This document shows positions 1 to 12,339 of a DNA stretch of 36,953 nt, one piece after another. The notes beneath the pieces were generated by a model. The model ran no database searches and had not been told where the DNA came from. It saw only the letters and a program-made list of their open reading frames with translations. Position 1 is the stretch's first letter. Each line of letters opens with the position of its first letter. The translations under genes and the position numbers were made by a program. Origin of the DNA: Glomus cerebriforme. Lineage: Eukaryota > Glomeromycota > Glomeromycetes > Glomerales > Glomeraceae. The stretch is taken from contig QKYT01000497.1 of assembly GCA_003550305.1 (NCBI GenBank), positions 53,869 through 90,821 of the forward strand, in the 5' to 3' direction.

Positions 1-444
1 TTTTTTTTTTACCATTTTAAAATTTTTTAACATTTATATTTTAATTTTTATTCTTTAATTCAACCATAATTTTACAATAAAAAAGCTACAATTTGGCCAT
101 TATTTTGCAAGGTTGAATATAGATTAAATATAAGTTTAAAAATTAGTGTACAATTTGGCCATTATTTTGTAAGGTTGAATATAGGTCAAATTGCATTTTA
201 TTACTAATTTAAGTTGAATATTGGCCTAATTCCATATTTCTATTTCAACTAATGTGTATTATAATTTTACAAATTATTACAAATTGGTTTGCTAATTTTG
301 TTTAAATGATCACTTAATAAAATAACTATAAATTGGTCAATCCAATTACTTATATTGTACTTAATCAGGTATATGCTTTATTGATCACCAATTTTTGTTT
401 AATCCAATATATATACTATATTAACTAATTATTTTAATAGTTAT
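1..444. repeat. AT-rich DNA with a 62-bp tandem duplication
   Basis: No gene is visible. A unit beginning ACAATTTGGCCATTATTTTG starts at about 88 and again at about 150, so the period is 62 bp; the second copy is truncated and slightly diverged. A further short direct duplication (TTAATCAGRTATATGCT) appears at about 362 and about 444. This looks like decayed repeat DNA. Confidence 0.6.
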
Positions 445-1310
445 TAATCAGATATATGCTCGATTGAACAGCATTCTACCTGTGATATTGGCTATGCCTC
501 TGAGATGTAGAAAATTTTTTCAATGGTTAATAATGTGATTACAAGCTTATCGTAATAATTTTGGAAATATTTTATCTGAATTCACTTCAATCAAGATCTT
601 TATTAAAGATCTTCAAAATGAAATGATCTAACATTATGCAATTGCCTAAAGTCTTCAGGTTGAATTTGATCAGCTAAGTATAAATTCATCCAGTTTATTC
701 AATTCATCTCTAGAAAAAAATAGAAACTATTTTAAGAGAGTTTTTGGTTCAAATAAGAAAGTGAAGAATATTAATGACTATATATTTAAAACTGTAAAAC
801 ATAAAATTTGAGAACTTACTAGGGAAAAGATTGGAAAGAATACTATTAAAAATTTTTATTATGAAAAGGGAAACCAAAATTTAGTACAGTAGCATCAATT
901 ATAAAATGAACAGATAGTAAAAAAAGGCTAGTATTGTAGATAATAATATGAGTAATGTAAAGTTCAGAAGAATTAAGACGACTGCTTATACTATCTCATC
1001 TGAAGACTATCACCAAATATCTTGCTTCAACAAATAGCTTATAAACCCATGTACAAACTGAACTAACACCTCTCTGGTAATTTTTCCTTTGAAATAGGCC
1101 AATTCCTAATGACATAAAAGTACATATCTACAGAATTGAGTTGACTACTTATGTGAAGTCTTGGTCAAACTTTCCATCCCTATCTAAGAATCTTCATCCT
1201 TGATATATCTATTGCAAAAGAAAAAATGATCTTGTTTCTATTTACCAAACTGATTATAATTCACACAACACATCTCGATCATGCATTCATATCTTCTATA
1301 TTTTATTAAC
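445..1310 (+). pseudogene. Decayed, unrecognised reading frame(s)
   Basis: Reading the + strand from about 445 gives long coding-like stretches broken by a few stops (at about 535, 628, 646, 808 and 889). They include a charged segment around 650-810 (EKNRNYFKRVFGSNKKVK). A second frame from about 962 to 1310 contains natural-looking peptide (RPIPNDIKVHIYRIEL) broken by four stops. I do not recognise the family. The pattern of single in-frame stops in otherwise normal amino-acid composition resembles the transposase relics elsewhere in this window, so a mobile-element origin is likely but unproven. Confidence 0.3.
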
Positions 1311-3082
1311 TTTTTTTTGATTTTTCAAATATAACAACTAACTATAACGTCATCTTAAGGGGCTAAAATAAGAATCATCACTGTGAAATTAAAACCTATA
1401 TAACAAGGAACTAATTACCAATAGGTGATTAGCTGTCAATCAAATTTTCCAGTACCCCCTAATTCCATCAAAGTGACCGCTTTACACAAGTTCAAAAAAT
1501 CTGAAGTTAAGAAGAAAAGGATAATTTATAGCAGTATACAGAAATTCTAAAGCCAGTTTCATATTTTTTTTCATAAGCCTGAAAAACTTGATATTCTTTT
1601 ACATTTTTACCAACAAAAATGAAATAAAAATTATAAAAAAAAGGTAAATTTCCACCAAACTTACAGTATATGCCAGAAAAAACTTTCTCTACTGCACGTC
1701 TATGCATCAACTCTACAAAAAGTTATTTACTTTCAAAATATCTTCACGCTAGGCTAAACTTTTTTGTATTATATTTTTACTTTTAATTTTACTATTATAT
1801 TTATTATCTAATAAATTGAAATAATGCTTTAGACTTTCTTATAGTTTCTGTTTCCCTAGTTTTATAAATAACCTATATTTAAAACTATAATATTTTTTTT
1901 TTTTTTTAAGAAGTCCTAATGGTATTTATTAAAATAAATTTGATCTGATTTTTACAAATACAAATATTAAATTCTATACTAAACCCACTCCATTCTAACT
2001 AATTATAAAAATTAATTAAGATATAACTTGTCAAATAATTATTTTTAGTACATACAGTATACCAAATAGCCAAATCCATCTTTCATCCTATTACCAAAAT
2101 AAAACTATAATATTTAATAGTTTTTTTAATTTTTAAAGAAAATAAAAAAAAAATTTTTTTGCAGTTTAATAATTTTTACTATGATTTATATATAATTAAA
2201 TGAACTGATGAATCCTACTCTTAAAATTTTACAATTAAATTGATTTTTTCTTATTAAACATTTTTCTTTTAATCTTTAATATATAAATTAAAAAAAGCCA
2301 AAAAATAAATAAAAGATATATAAATAAACTATTAAATTATTTAAATAACTTTCTTTTTTTATAGAAATGGTTTTTTTAGAAAAATTATTTTTTTTCTTTG
2401 ATATAAGAAAGGGTATTAATATAATAATATTAGATTTTCATAATTAACATATTTGTATAACACATTCTTTTTGGTTGCTGTAAAAATTCCTGTAATTTAT
2501 CAGATAGAAATTAAAATTAAAATTAACTAAGTGTTAATCCAATTTTTGTAAAATTCTATTTTAAACTACTAATTATTCTTAAATTTAGCTAAAATTCTCT
2601 CAAAAAACAGCTCTTATAACTTTTTCAATAACATAAAAATTTAACATTAGATAATGAAATATTATAATGTACTGTATTTAAATTAGAGTTAGATTTTGAC
2701 AATATCCAATTTTCAGAATTGGACATTTGGATAAAATCCAAATGGATATACCAAAAATCTAATTATATTGTTAATCTTGATTCAAAATATTATTCTAAAT
2801 TCAGATTTGGTAGTAATTAATATATTTACATTATTTAGAAAATTATTACATTATAAATTTCCGTTATTTTTTAGGTAAAAATTTAACCAAAACGGATGTT
2901 GAAAAAATATATGATATTAAATGATATAGAAAATTCTATTATAAACTTTATTTACGAAATTCTAATTTACAAAAAACAAGAAAAAAGAAAATTTACAATA
3001 AAAAGAAAAAAAAAATAAAAATAAAATAAGATTAAGAATATTTACTTTTAACAAAAAAAAGGAGTTTGAATATTTTGTCTAT
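1311..3082. other. Gene-free AT-rich spacer
   Basis: Very AT-rich with many A/T homopolymers (for example around 1890-1910 and 2140-2160). Short open stretches exist, such as a 67-codon one at 1507-1710 on the minus strand, but they show no recognisable motif and I do not call them. The last part is the 3' flank of the HEAT-repeat gene. Confidence 0.5.
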
Positions 3083-6000
3083 CTATCCTTGTCTATTTGC
3101 CTTCCATTCACTAACTCTTTGAATAAAAGGCTCAATAAATTTTTTATCATTTATAACAGAAATATCGATTAAATGATGATAAGTATTCAACAACTATAAT
3201 AAGAAACATGGTAATTAGTAGAACACCCTATTCTTCTATTTTACAGAAATCATAATATCTTACCTGATTTCTCAATTGCTCTTGATATTTAACTTCGCTA
3301 AATCCAGTACCAGTTAAATTGTCAACATTTTCCAGTGAAGTAACAATAACTTGCAATATTTTACATAACATTATAGTATCCCCATATTTAGCTCTAATAA
3401 TTGGTGTTGATAATGCTAAACATGCATTAATACGAACTTTAAAATTCTTTGATGTTTGTACTACTCTTATTAATGCTTCATATAATGGTATTGACCAATT
3501 GTTTGATTTTGATCCTATAGGAAAATTGTGATTACGTAACATATTTGCAGCTGCGTAACATGCGTTCCATCGAACCTTACCATAAAAAAAGTAAGATTTT
3601 AATAAGATAACATTTTAAGTATTAGTCTATTAAATATAAAATACCTTCAAGGTTCCAGATTCAAAATTCTTAATTAAAGCAAAAACCACCTCTTTTATTA
3701 ATGATCTTTCTTCCCTTTCCAAAAAATTTGTTGGGCTCACGTGAATTATACTGCCTAATGTTCTAACTCCATTAGGTCTTACCTTTTCATTATCATTTGA
3801 TGCTGCCAATCCTGCTTTTACTATTCTAGCCCACATAACCTTGATCAAGAATTCATTCAAATTTGTACTCCTATTTGGCATTCCTTGACTATCGGTTGGG
3901 TTACTAATATTTTTATTTTTAGTAAGTATTGTTATAAAATGGTTTATTATACTTTGAAATTAAACGTACCTAAGTAATACCATTGTGTCACATAAATTTC
4001 CTAATGCCCAACTACTTCTGACTCTAACCAAAATATTAGAATCTGTCATTTGTTTGATAACCGAAAGCGCCATATCAGAAGCAAATTTTGTATCCTATTA
4101 TATATAAATGCATAATATGAAAATGTATTCCCAAAAAAATAAATAAATAAAATAAATTAATATATAATAAGATACCTGTTGTAATATAGGAAATAATATG
4201 TAAACACCAAGGCCTCTACATGCGGCTGCTCTAACATTTGAACTTTCATCTTCAGAAAATCCCAATAATGTTTTAATACAATAATTCCTCTTTTCTATCT
4301 AAATAATTCAATTAAACATCAGAAAGGTATTATTCTGCAAAATTAATACTTTAAAAAAAAGGTATACTCACGGGCAATACCGAAAATACGTTTGATGGAA
4401 TGTGGGACATGAAATCACATGTTAAAGCTCTAACGGCATGACATTTATCAACTGAAGAACCTTGAATATGTTGAGCAACTACTGAATCCCACCATTGGAA
4501 TATTTCTGGAATAATTGTTTTCTGAATTTGTTGAACCTAAATAGAATAACAAAATTAATAATAATATTAATAATTAATTAAAATAATATATTTACCATAA
4601 TATTCTCATCATCTCCTCCAGTGTTTCGATTGCTTTCACCAAATGCTGCTTGTTCTTTAGCATATTCTACCAAAAATGTCATGGCAGCCGTTCTAATTTT
4701 TTCATCCTCACTAGCAAGATCAGTGATAATTAAAGGATTTATATGTTCCCATTCCGGGCTAACAAAAAAAATGTTTTTTAAAATTAATTCGGTGATTTTT
4801 TTTTTTTAAAAAAAAGAAAAAAGTTACCTGACTATGCTAAAATGAGTTCTTGCACATGCACATAAAATTCCCCACGATTCAATTCTCACAACAGCTGGTT
4901 GATCTTTACTTCCAATCATTAATACTAAATACGAAAGAAGATTCATTTCTTTATAATTTTGGAAGAATGGTAATCTTGTAATATTTGATGAAATGCTATT
5001 AATAACTCTATCTGATAAAAAATTGTCCACTTCCTTGATGCATGTTTTACAATCCATAATTGTAGATATCAATGTCATAGTTGCTAGTCTAACGGAATTA
5101 TCTATAACAAAATATTCATAAATTTAATTTAAAATTAAATTTCAGATTGAGTAAATTATTTGTAATATGTCACGTACCATTATGCACTAAGAAATTTGCA
5201 GTTGTGTGATATATACGAGTTGGGTAGCCTGGCGATAATTTATCATACGCTGCATTATTCACCAAAACATTGCAACACTATATATTAAAAAGTAAATTAA
5301 TATGAAAATAAAAAATATAGTTTATAATAAAAAATATTTCATTATTACACACTTTTAATAACTGAACTAAAACAACATAATGATCTTCTTTTGAAATAAC
5401 TTGTAGTAGCCCGGCATGAAGTTCTCGTACAATTGTTCCCAATTTTGCAGATAACGAAGTGAAAGAAGTTTTAACATCTCTAATATAATGAAAAAATCAA
5501 TTCATATCTAATGATAATAACGATAATAAGTCATTCTGGTATAAAATCGATACTAACCGATCATCCGCAGCGGCTAAATATTGCTTTGAACCATCGATCA
5601 TTGTAGTGATTACAGAGCACGCACTTATACGGACTGTATGAATAGGCTCACATGCAATTATAGTAAATAATGACGGAGAAGAAGTATCAGAAGGTTCTGT
5701 ATAGGGAAGGAAAAGACCCCAATACTGATATAACATCTTTGTTGAAACCTACGAGAAAGAATATATATTAATAAAAGATAAAAATAATTTGGCATTAAAA
5801 CTATGGAAGATTAAAACAATCTTACTTTCGCAATGCTCTGTAAGCATCCCAGAGCGTTTGCTCGAATTCGAGAATCTTCATTTCTAAAAAAAAAGAGGTT
5901 ATTCAATTATTCAACAATCATACTTTAAAGACAATTCTTTTTACCTTTTACGAGTGGACTGTGAATGTTCTCCATCAGATATTTCTGAATCAGAACTTAA

Positions 6001-7232
6001 CCATGAACGTCCAATAGACTTCATTCGACTATGTCTCCTTGAATGTTTTTGATTTAATGGTCCAGAATTACGTACATTGTTACCTGCTGATATTCGAGAC
6101 TGATCTATAATGTTAAATGATAAAGTTTTTAATATATGTCAAAAAATTTTAATTGATTTTGAAAAAAAAGACTATATTATCACCTATGGATGCTTGAAGA
6201 TTTTTGATATCGTCAATATTATAAAAAACATATTTTTTAAGTATTTCGATTGTTGAACCAAAAGGTTCAGTTAACACACTTTTATCTTCTAATACAACAA
6301 ACTGTAAAGCTCTAAACGTGCTACTTATAATCTGAAATAACAAAATTTTACCTAGATTAAATAAAAAAAATTTATGTAGTCAATCTTTTACTAAAAAATA
6401 CCTTGAGATAAGCTGATTCATCATCAGAAGGATTTGGCGAGTTTAGATTTGCAAGGAGTAATTCATAAACATCTTTATATTTCCCTTGAAATTTATTTCC
6501 TGTACGATAGCATAAGTTGCCTATACAGTTTATTGCCATTCGTCTAGTTTCTAAATTTCTATTGATTTCTCTGGCAAGTGGTGAAAGAATATTCAAAAGC
6601 TGTTCGTGTAACTATAATATAAATTTTGTTATTTATAATGAAACAAATAATAAAAAATCTAGGAAAATATCTAGTAACCTTCTGGCAATTCTGTCCATTT
6701 TCATATAAAACTTGACTTATTGCTCTCAAATTATCAACTATATAAACTGTTTGGGTGGCATTATTGAAGGATTGGATTAAAAACGGAAGTATAATTTCCA
6801 AAGGTGGTTGTTCTGGAGTTGTATCATTAAGTTGAACCTATTTAAATTATCAAATAATTTTTAAATACCGAAAAAATAACTATGAATTCAAAAAAATTAT
6901 TGATTAAATGGTTTTACCAAACGTTTATTGCAAAAATTAAAAATAATTCTACTGAATTTTGAAGCTAAAACTTCTTCAGAAGGATTAACTGTATGACAAC
7001 CAATAATTAAAAGTTCTAATAAATCTTCAGTAAAAGTATTACTTGTATTAAAATTTGTTGATAATAATATTTCTAAAATTTGTTCTAAACTTGGCGACGA
7101 TGTTTTTGAATCTGATGGATAATTTGCTCTTAAAACTTTTCTTGCTATATCATTGAATGAATTTGATGTATTAGATATATTATTAATGTTGCTAGTAGCA
7201 GAGGTACCATTAACAACTGTCGAAGTTGTCAT
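3083..7232 (-). CDS. HEATR6: HEAT repeat-containing protein 6 (HEATR6-like), 17 exons
   Basis: Spliced by frame continuity on the minus strand: 7232-6918, 6837-6679, 6611-6402, 6331-6184, 6104-5945, 5883-5826, 5748-5558, 5479-5353, 5277-5178, 5101-4828, 4758-4596, 4536-4372, 4298-4176, 4094-3970, 3903-3645, 3575-3264, 3193-3083. This gives 999 aa ending in a TAG stop; introns are 59-81 nt with GT...AG. It is an alpha-solenoid scaffold. The N-terminal part (residues 159-228) has a HEAT-like RRMAINCIGNLCYR. Residues about 331-510 match the DUF4042 region of HEATR6: RIRANALGCLQSIAK, then YQYWGLFLPY, DGSKQYLAAADD, and FTSLSAKLGTIVRELHAGLL. C-terminal HEAT motifs include SSNVRAAACRGLG, RVRSSWALGNLCD and KVRWNACYAA (residue 860 on). 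A Ser/Asp-rich linker (about 278-330) precedes DUF4042. Human HEATR6 is somewhat longer (about 1180 aa). Its molecular role is poorly defined. The identity rests on motif order, not on a search. Confidence 0.85.
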
Positions 7233-8887
7233 ATTTACTGTAGAAGTATTCTTTAAGGAGAAAAAAAGATTTAATTTTTTTTTTTAAACAATACGCAAAT
7301 TAATTCTCAAATAAGTAAGACGGATAACATTAGTGTAGTGTAACAGAACAATGACAATTAAAATAACATTTTTCATTCTTTTGATCTTACAACAGTATCC
7401 TTTTTCATCCACACGTGACCGGTGATGTTTGGCTTGTCGGTATGAGCCTATGAATGCTATGAGGGTATTTACGTAATTTTGCTCAGAACTATAATTTTGG
7501 CCAGAATTAAGTTAAGTTCGGCCAGAATTACTTTCGGCACCAATCAATTTCTTTAGTACAAATAAACAAAAAAATTAATGATGTTAAAGTTCATAAATAT
7601 ATAACTATGCATTGTCATCCCCATGTCATGCCCTCCACTTTTCATTTTCATTAAGTATTCTGGAAAATTAAAATTTATATAAAATCATATTTGTGATACT
7701 TTATTTGTCATATCTTAATTCCTAATATTATATTTAATGCTGCTGAAGTTTTGTGAAAGTGAAATTTTGTTTAATAATTTACCATTATATCACTAAGGAT
7801 TTCACTTACTAAACATCATTAGTCATGTAAGTATCTGAGATGTGAAATCCTATTTATTATACCCTATTTGTCACAAATTTATTATAAAAGTATTAGTAAT
7901 ATAAAAGTAGAATATAACTAAAAAAAAGTATTTTTTTCAAATATTTAAACCTATTTATTTACAGTAAGAAGAAAAAGTAGAATTTTAAATACTATTTTTG
8001 ATTTATTTAATTTTTTTTTACTTAAGAAGAAAAAATGGATTTTTAATACTATTTTTAACTTTACATATGAATAAATGAACTTTGCCAATAACTTGCAAAG
8101 TAAGATAAAATATACTTATTTTATAATTTTTAAATTTATATTATATGATGTTTAATTACATAATTAAACATAACTTTAGAATTACTACTAAATTTTTTAC
8201 CTTCTATATAATCTCAAATAATTTGTTATTTTATATTACTTTCTTTATATTTCTATTTTTATAAGTATTTTAAAAAAATATATATATATATATAATGTTA
8301 CTGTGAGAGTTTTGAAATGAAGTCTTTTATCTTCACTTAACATTATATACAATATCACTGATTCACTTAAAATCTATATTAATTTTTCTATTATATTAGA
8401 ACTTTAAAAATTAAATTGCATATCAATTTTAATGAAATATAATATATTAGAAACTGTTTTTGTACTAACTAACTCATTAAATAATATAATAAATATATAA
8501 ATCTAATGAAATAAATCTAACTATTCCAATTTCTTCATCATAAGTTTAATAAAATATAATATATTAAAAATTGTATTTGTGATAACTAACTTATTAAATA
8601 GCATAATAAGTATATAAGTTTAATAAAATAATTTTAATAAAATTAAGTATATTAAGATTTATTTTTGCACATGTTTATGATAGCTATCACTTATAAACTG
8701 CACTAGTCCAAAATTTCAGATGTAGATTTTTATGTGATTTTCATATGATTTTAGCATTTATTCATATCATTTTCAGTTGTTGCTTAGGATTAGTAAAGTA
8801 ACCATTACTTATATAAATTTAGTTAATTAACTGGTTAATTAACAATTAATTAATCTATAAGTAACGTATATATATTAATTATATATA
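7233..8887. other. Upstream region of HEATR6 and AT-rich spacer
   Basis: The proximal part (7233-7560) is less AT-rich than what follows. It contains a palindromic E-box CACGTG at 7412-7417, 180 bp upstream of the HEATR6 start, and a short direct repeat GGCCAGAATTA at about 7500 and 7522. From about 7640 to 8887 I see only AT-rich DNA with a (TA)n run at 8278-8294. No coding sequence was found. Confidence 0.45.
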
Positions 8888-9203
8888 CCGTATATAGCGG
8901 GCCACAGTACCCCGGGTATCTTGCAAAAATCGGGGGTTTGACCCTGTACCCCCGGGTACTAAATAAAACCTAAAAATTCCGTTTTTTGCGAATATCTCAC
9001 GATATACCGGTCCAATTTGAACGATCTTTTTTTTTATTATGAAGAGCTCAATGAGAGCTATCAAACAAAAAAAAGATGGCTCAAATCTGATCACTGGATC
9101 ACGAGATAATTGTAAAATATCCCCCCGGATACTATACAATTCTATTAAATTTTTCAAGAGGGGTACTATGCATAGGGGGGGTACTATGGCCCGTGATATA
9201 CGG
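8888..9203. mobile_element. 316-bp MITE with GC-rich terminal inverted repeats
   Basis: The left end CCGTATATAGCGGGCCACAG (8888 on) is mirrored by the right end, whose reverse complement begins CCGTATATCACGGGCCATAG (ending at 9203). TA lies immediately outside each end (8886-8887 and 9204-9205), consistent with a TA target-site duplication. The inside holds CCCGGG palindromes and G/C runs that stand out in this AT-rich DNA. No transposase is encoded; a 92-codon open stretch on the minus strand is most likely fortuitous. Confidence 0.75.
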
Positions 9204-9205
9204 TA

Positions 9206-9565
9206 ATTTAAAATATAGTATATAAATAATATATTATAATTTATTGAAAATTTAAAATAAACTTTATTTTATTTATTCTTTATTTAAATTAATTANATTT
9301 GATTCAAATNCAATTATACNATNATTATNAGAATTATCATCTTCATTATCAATATTAATGATTATCAAATTATAAATTATAATTTATAAATTATAATTAT
9401 CAATTTATAGAATTTAATAAATTAAAGATTAATTAAAAATAACGGTTAATTAACCATTTTAGACTAATTATAAATAACATAATTAATGGTTAATTAACAC
9501 CTATTCCTATAATCATCCTACTTGCTACAAGTACATTAAATCTATATACCATATAGTTTGAACTA
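9206..9565. other. AT-rich spacer with ambiguous bases
   Basis: No gene. Ambiguous bases occur at 9296, 9310, 9320, 9323 and 9329, suggesting collapsed or polymorphic repeat. GGTTAATTAAC motifs here (about 9444 and 9488) have counterparts on the other side of the neighbouring MITE (about 8831), so that MITE may sit inside an older repeat. Confidence 0.4.
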
Positions 9566-10006
9566 CAGTTAGACCTCTATATAGACATATAGTTATCTTC
9601 TATATAAGTATACTTCTTTATAAATATTTAATTTTGAAAAACAGTTTTAAATTATATTAAATTACCTTTTTATAATTACAAATCAGCTATATTATTTTTA
9701 GTAAATATTAGGCTGGTATAGGAGGATATACATATTCTAATTATATATTTTATAAATTATTATTTGAATTAGATCATTTTTTGATTTTTTGTTAATAAAT
9801 TAAGCTTTTTTTTACTTTTTGATTATTAATATTTTTTTACATTAAATTTCACATTCATTAATATTTTTTTCTTTAAACTTTCAAATGTAAGTTGCTATAA
9901 AAAAATTTTATTTAGTATTTTTGCTTTTTATTAATAATACTTATTTAGATAAATAATATTCAGAATTATTCCCATATCAAAAATGATGTAAATTAAGCTA
10001 GTAATA

Positions 10007-10870
10007 ATGATGATGAATCTGATAATAGTTTCTTAAAAGACATATACACTGGATAGACATTTACAATATTTGAAGTTCTTGAAACATGTTTAAAATGATA
10101 TGCAAAAAAAACAGGATTTGAAATAAGAATAGTAAGATGTGAAAAAGAAAATGGTAGTTGGGCCAGAAAATCATATAAATGGCATCATGAAGGTAAATAT
10201 AAACCTAAAAAAAAAGTGGATTCTATACAAAATTGAAACCAAGAATTAGCTTATATTGAATATGAATTCCTTGTAAATGCAGCATATTAAAAACATCTAA
10301 ATTTAGTGTTTATTAACAAATTTGTTAGTGAAATTAGTTCCTTTTTGCTGATACTCTAAAAATATTCTTGCAAATCAATTCAATTTATTAAAATAAAGAA
10401 AATAAAAAACAGAAAACTTGAACTTTTTTTATAATAACTACTATTTGTGATCAAAATATTTATAGTAATTCTATTAAATATTTGAACTCAAAAAAGAACA
10501 GTATGGTCATGATCTTGGACTTTGTAAAAAAACTTTAAATATGACAATTGAAAATAAGTCTTGTTAGGCTTTTGAAGAGCTTTTAAACAGTTTATTGAAA
10601 TATAAATGATTATTCAAAATGACATATTTAGTGATAAAGCTGAAACCTTCATTTAGTATTAAAAATCTACTTCAATATAAAGAAACGAGGAAACTTCTAA
10701 TAAAAGGTATCTGTTAACTCTTGAAAAAATTCAAGTAATAAAAGCAATGATGTTCAAGAAGAAATTTCAGATATGAAGAAAAGAGAAATAAAAAACAATG
10801 TTCTATTTGTAAATTATAGTATCATAATTCACAAAATTGACCTGAAAAGTGTATAATAGTAAATATTGAG
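10007..10870 (+). pseudogene. FAR1-domain / zinc-knuckle transposase relic (MULE type)
   Basis: From about 10007 the + strand reads as a FAR1 (WRKY-GCM1 fold) DNA-binding domain. It has an acidic leader, then KKTGFEIRIVRCEKENGSWA, then KSYKWHHEGKYKPKKK and FINKFVSEI near 10320. At 10799-10840 a CCHC zinc knuckle (C-x2-C-x4-H-x4-C pattern, CSICK...YHNSQN) follows, its last Cys position being a TGA stop. Stops interrupt the frame, for example TAG for an expected Gln at about 10054 and TGA at about 10236. The catalytic MULE transposase core between the two domains is essentially missing. In the FAR1/FHY3/MULE family the two domains flank a DDE transposase, so this is an internally deleted, dead copy. 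Confidence 0.65.
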
Positions 10871-10909
10871 CATGATAAAAAAAATGTTTAAGAAAGAGTA
10901 AATGAAAAT

Positions 10910-10973
10910 AGCTCAAATTACTACTGTAATTCAAACTGACTTGCCAGTTTGAATTACAGTAGTAATTTGAGCT
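10910..10973. repeat. Perfect 29-bp inverted repeat with 6-nt loop
   Basis: Left arm 10910-10938 and right arm 10945-10973 are exact reverse complements over 29 bp, separated by ACTTGC. It lies just downstream of the zinc-knuckle relic. A perfect stem in otherwise heavily mutated DNA implies recent origin (template-switch duplication) or an assembly fold-back artefact. Confidence 0.95.
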
Positions 10974-11487
10974 TAACTTCTTTTGGGCACCAAAAATGTA
11001 AAAGGACAAACATTCTATTGTATTATAAACATTATTAAAACATTGATTTTAAAACTTTAAGTATTGCAATTTCTTATTATATAGTGCAAAATTTGTATTT
11101 AATAATTTTATTAAAATTGTAAATTTATATAATCAGAAAATTATGTGAAGGGTAAAACATATATATCCTTCCATATCAAAAAAAATTTTTCTTATTTTTA
11201 TTAATAATTAAATCTCTATATAATTATTATAATTTTAGCCAAAAATATTTTTAGCCAGAATTACAAAAATTTAAATTTCCTTTTAAAAATTAGAATTATA
11301 TGCAAAAGTTAGAAAAATTTTTTTTTGTAAAATTGCTATTCCAAAAAAAAAAATATTCACATTATAATTTAGCTAATTTTAGCTAAAATTAAGATATTTT
11401 TAATTTTAATATTTTTATATAAGCACACCTTTATACAATTACTGATTTTGCAGAAATTAATTAGATGACCATATAGAGGTCTGACTA

Positions 11488-12339
11488 TATTATCAAATGC
11501 AAATAAGACAATACAGGTTGAAAAAATTATTTCAAAAATTGGTATAACCTTTATTTTCATTTGTTTAATTAGATATTTACTTGTCCAGTATTCTTTCTAA
11601 TCTTTTCTTAATTGAAGATAAACTTAAGCAACAGAAATAAATTAATCTAATAAGGTCCTTAAAAGTTCTAAACAAAAAAAAATGGATATTAGTTTGTAAG
11701 CTCTAAAGTCATCTTTTTGCAAATGTATAATCATAACCAAAAAAATATATTTCATTTATACTTCAATTGCAGTATAATTACATTTGGCCAAAAAAAAAGT
11801 ATCAAAATTTATATAGTATCAATTTTGGATTAGCTAGTAGTTAGCCTAATTAATTATGTATTCTTATAAATACTATAACTTAATTAAAATTTAATTTAAA
11901 AAAATTTAACCAATATTAAAATTAGTGTCTATTGAAATTATCAGTTCAAAATTATTTTTTTTAGAAATTTGAAGTCAACTGATTATTATGATCTATATTG
12001 GAGAATCATATGTAAAGTTGGCTGATAGCTTATTATAACGAAATATAACTTTATCAGTAATACTGCAATTGATTGTTTACCTTAATTTTAAATATTTCCA
12101 AATTAATCACACTTTTTGTATTACAAATCTACTTGATGATTAATACAGCTTTATATAGATTTTTGCATTTTATATCAAGTATAAGGAAAAGTAATTTTAA
12201 ATAAAAACAGCTCTATCAGTAGCTCACATTCCTAAAAAAAACTACTTTTTTAACAAACTCATCTTTTTTACAACCCTGCTCAGAATAAGACTACTTACCA
12301 AAGTGCAAATAGAATCCAAGAGATGTATGACATTTTAGT
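11488..12339. other. Gene-free AT-rich spacer
   Basis: AT-rich DNA with no recognisable coding sequence or inverted repeat. It separates the pogo-like element from the Fanzor/TnpB relic; the 5' end of the latter cannot be located exactly and may lie in the last part of this stretch. Confidence 0.4.

Larger units (their letters stand above)
9566..11487. mobile_element. TA-flanked pogo/Tigger-like element of about 1.9 kb
   Basis: The left end CAGTTAGACCTCTATATAGA (9566 on) pairs with the right end, whose reverse complement is TAGTCAGACCTCTATATGGT (ending at 11487). Identity is roughly 22 of 26, and TA lies immediately outside both ends. CAGT... ends with TA duplication are typical of the Tc1/mariner/pogo superfamily. 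The inside holds a decayed FAR1/zinc-knuckle transposase-like frame and a perfect hairpin. These would suit a MULE better than a pogo element, so the cargo may have a separate origin. Element limits are inferred from the end pairing only. Confidence 0.55.

Noticed and set aside
1507..1710. 67-codon open stretch on the minus strand
   Set aside because: Low-complexity, no family features, isolated in AT-rich DNA.
8879..9157. 92-codon open stretch on the minus strand
   Set aside because: It lies within the MITE and spans its inverted repeat; no motif and no start context.
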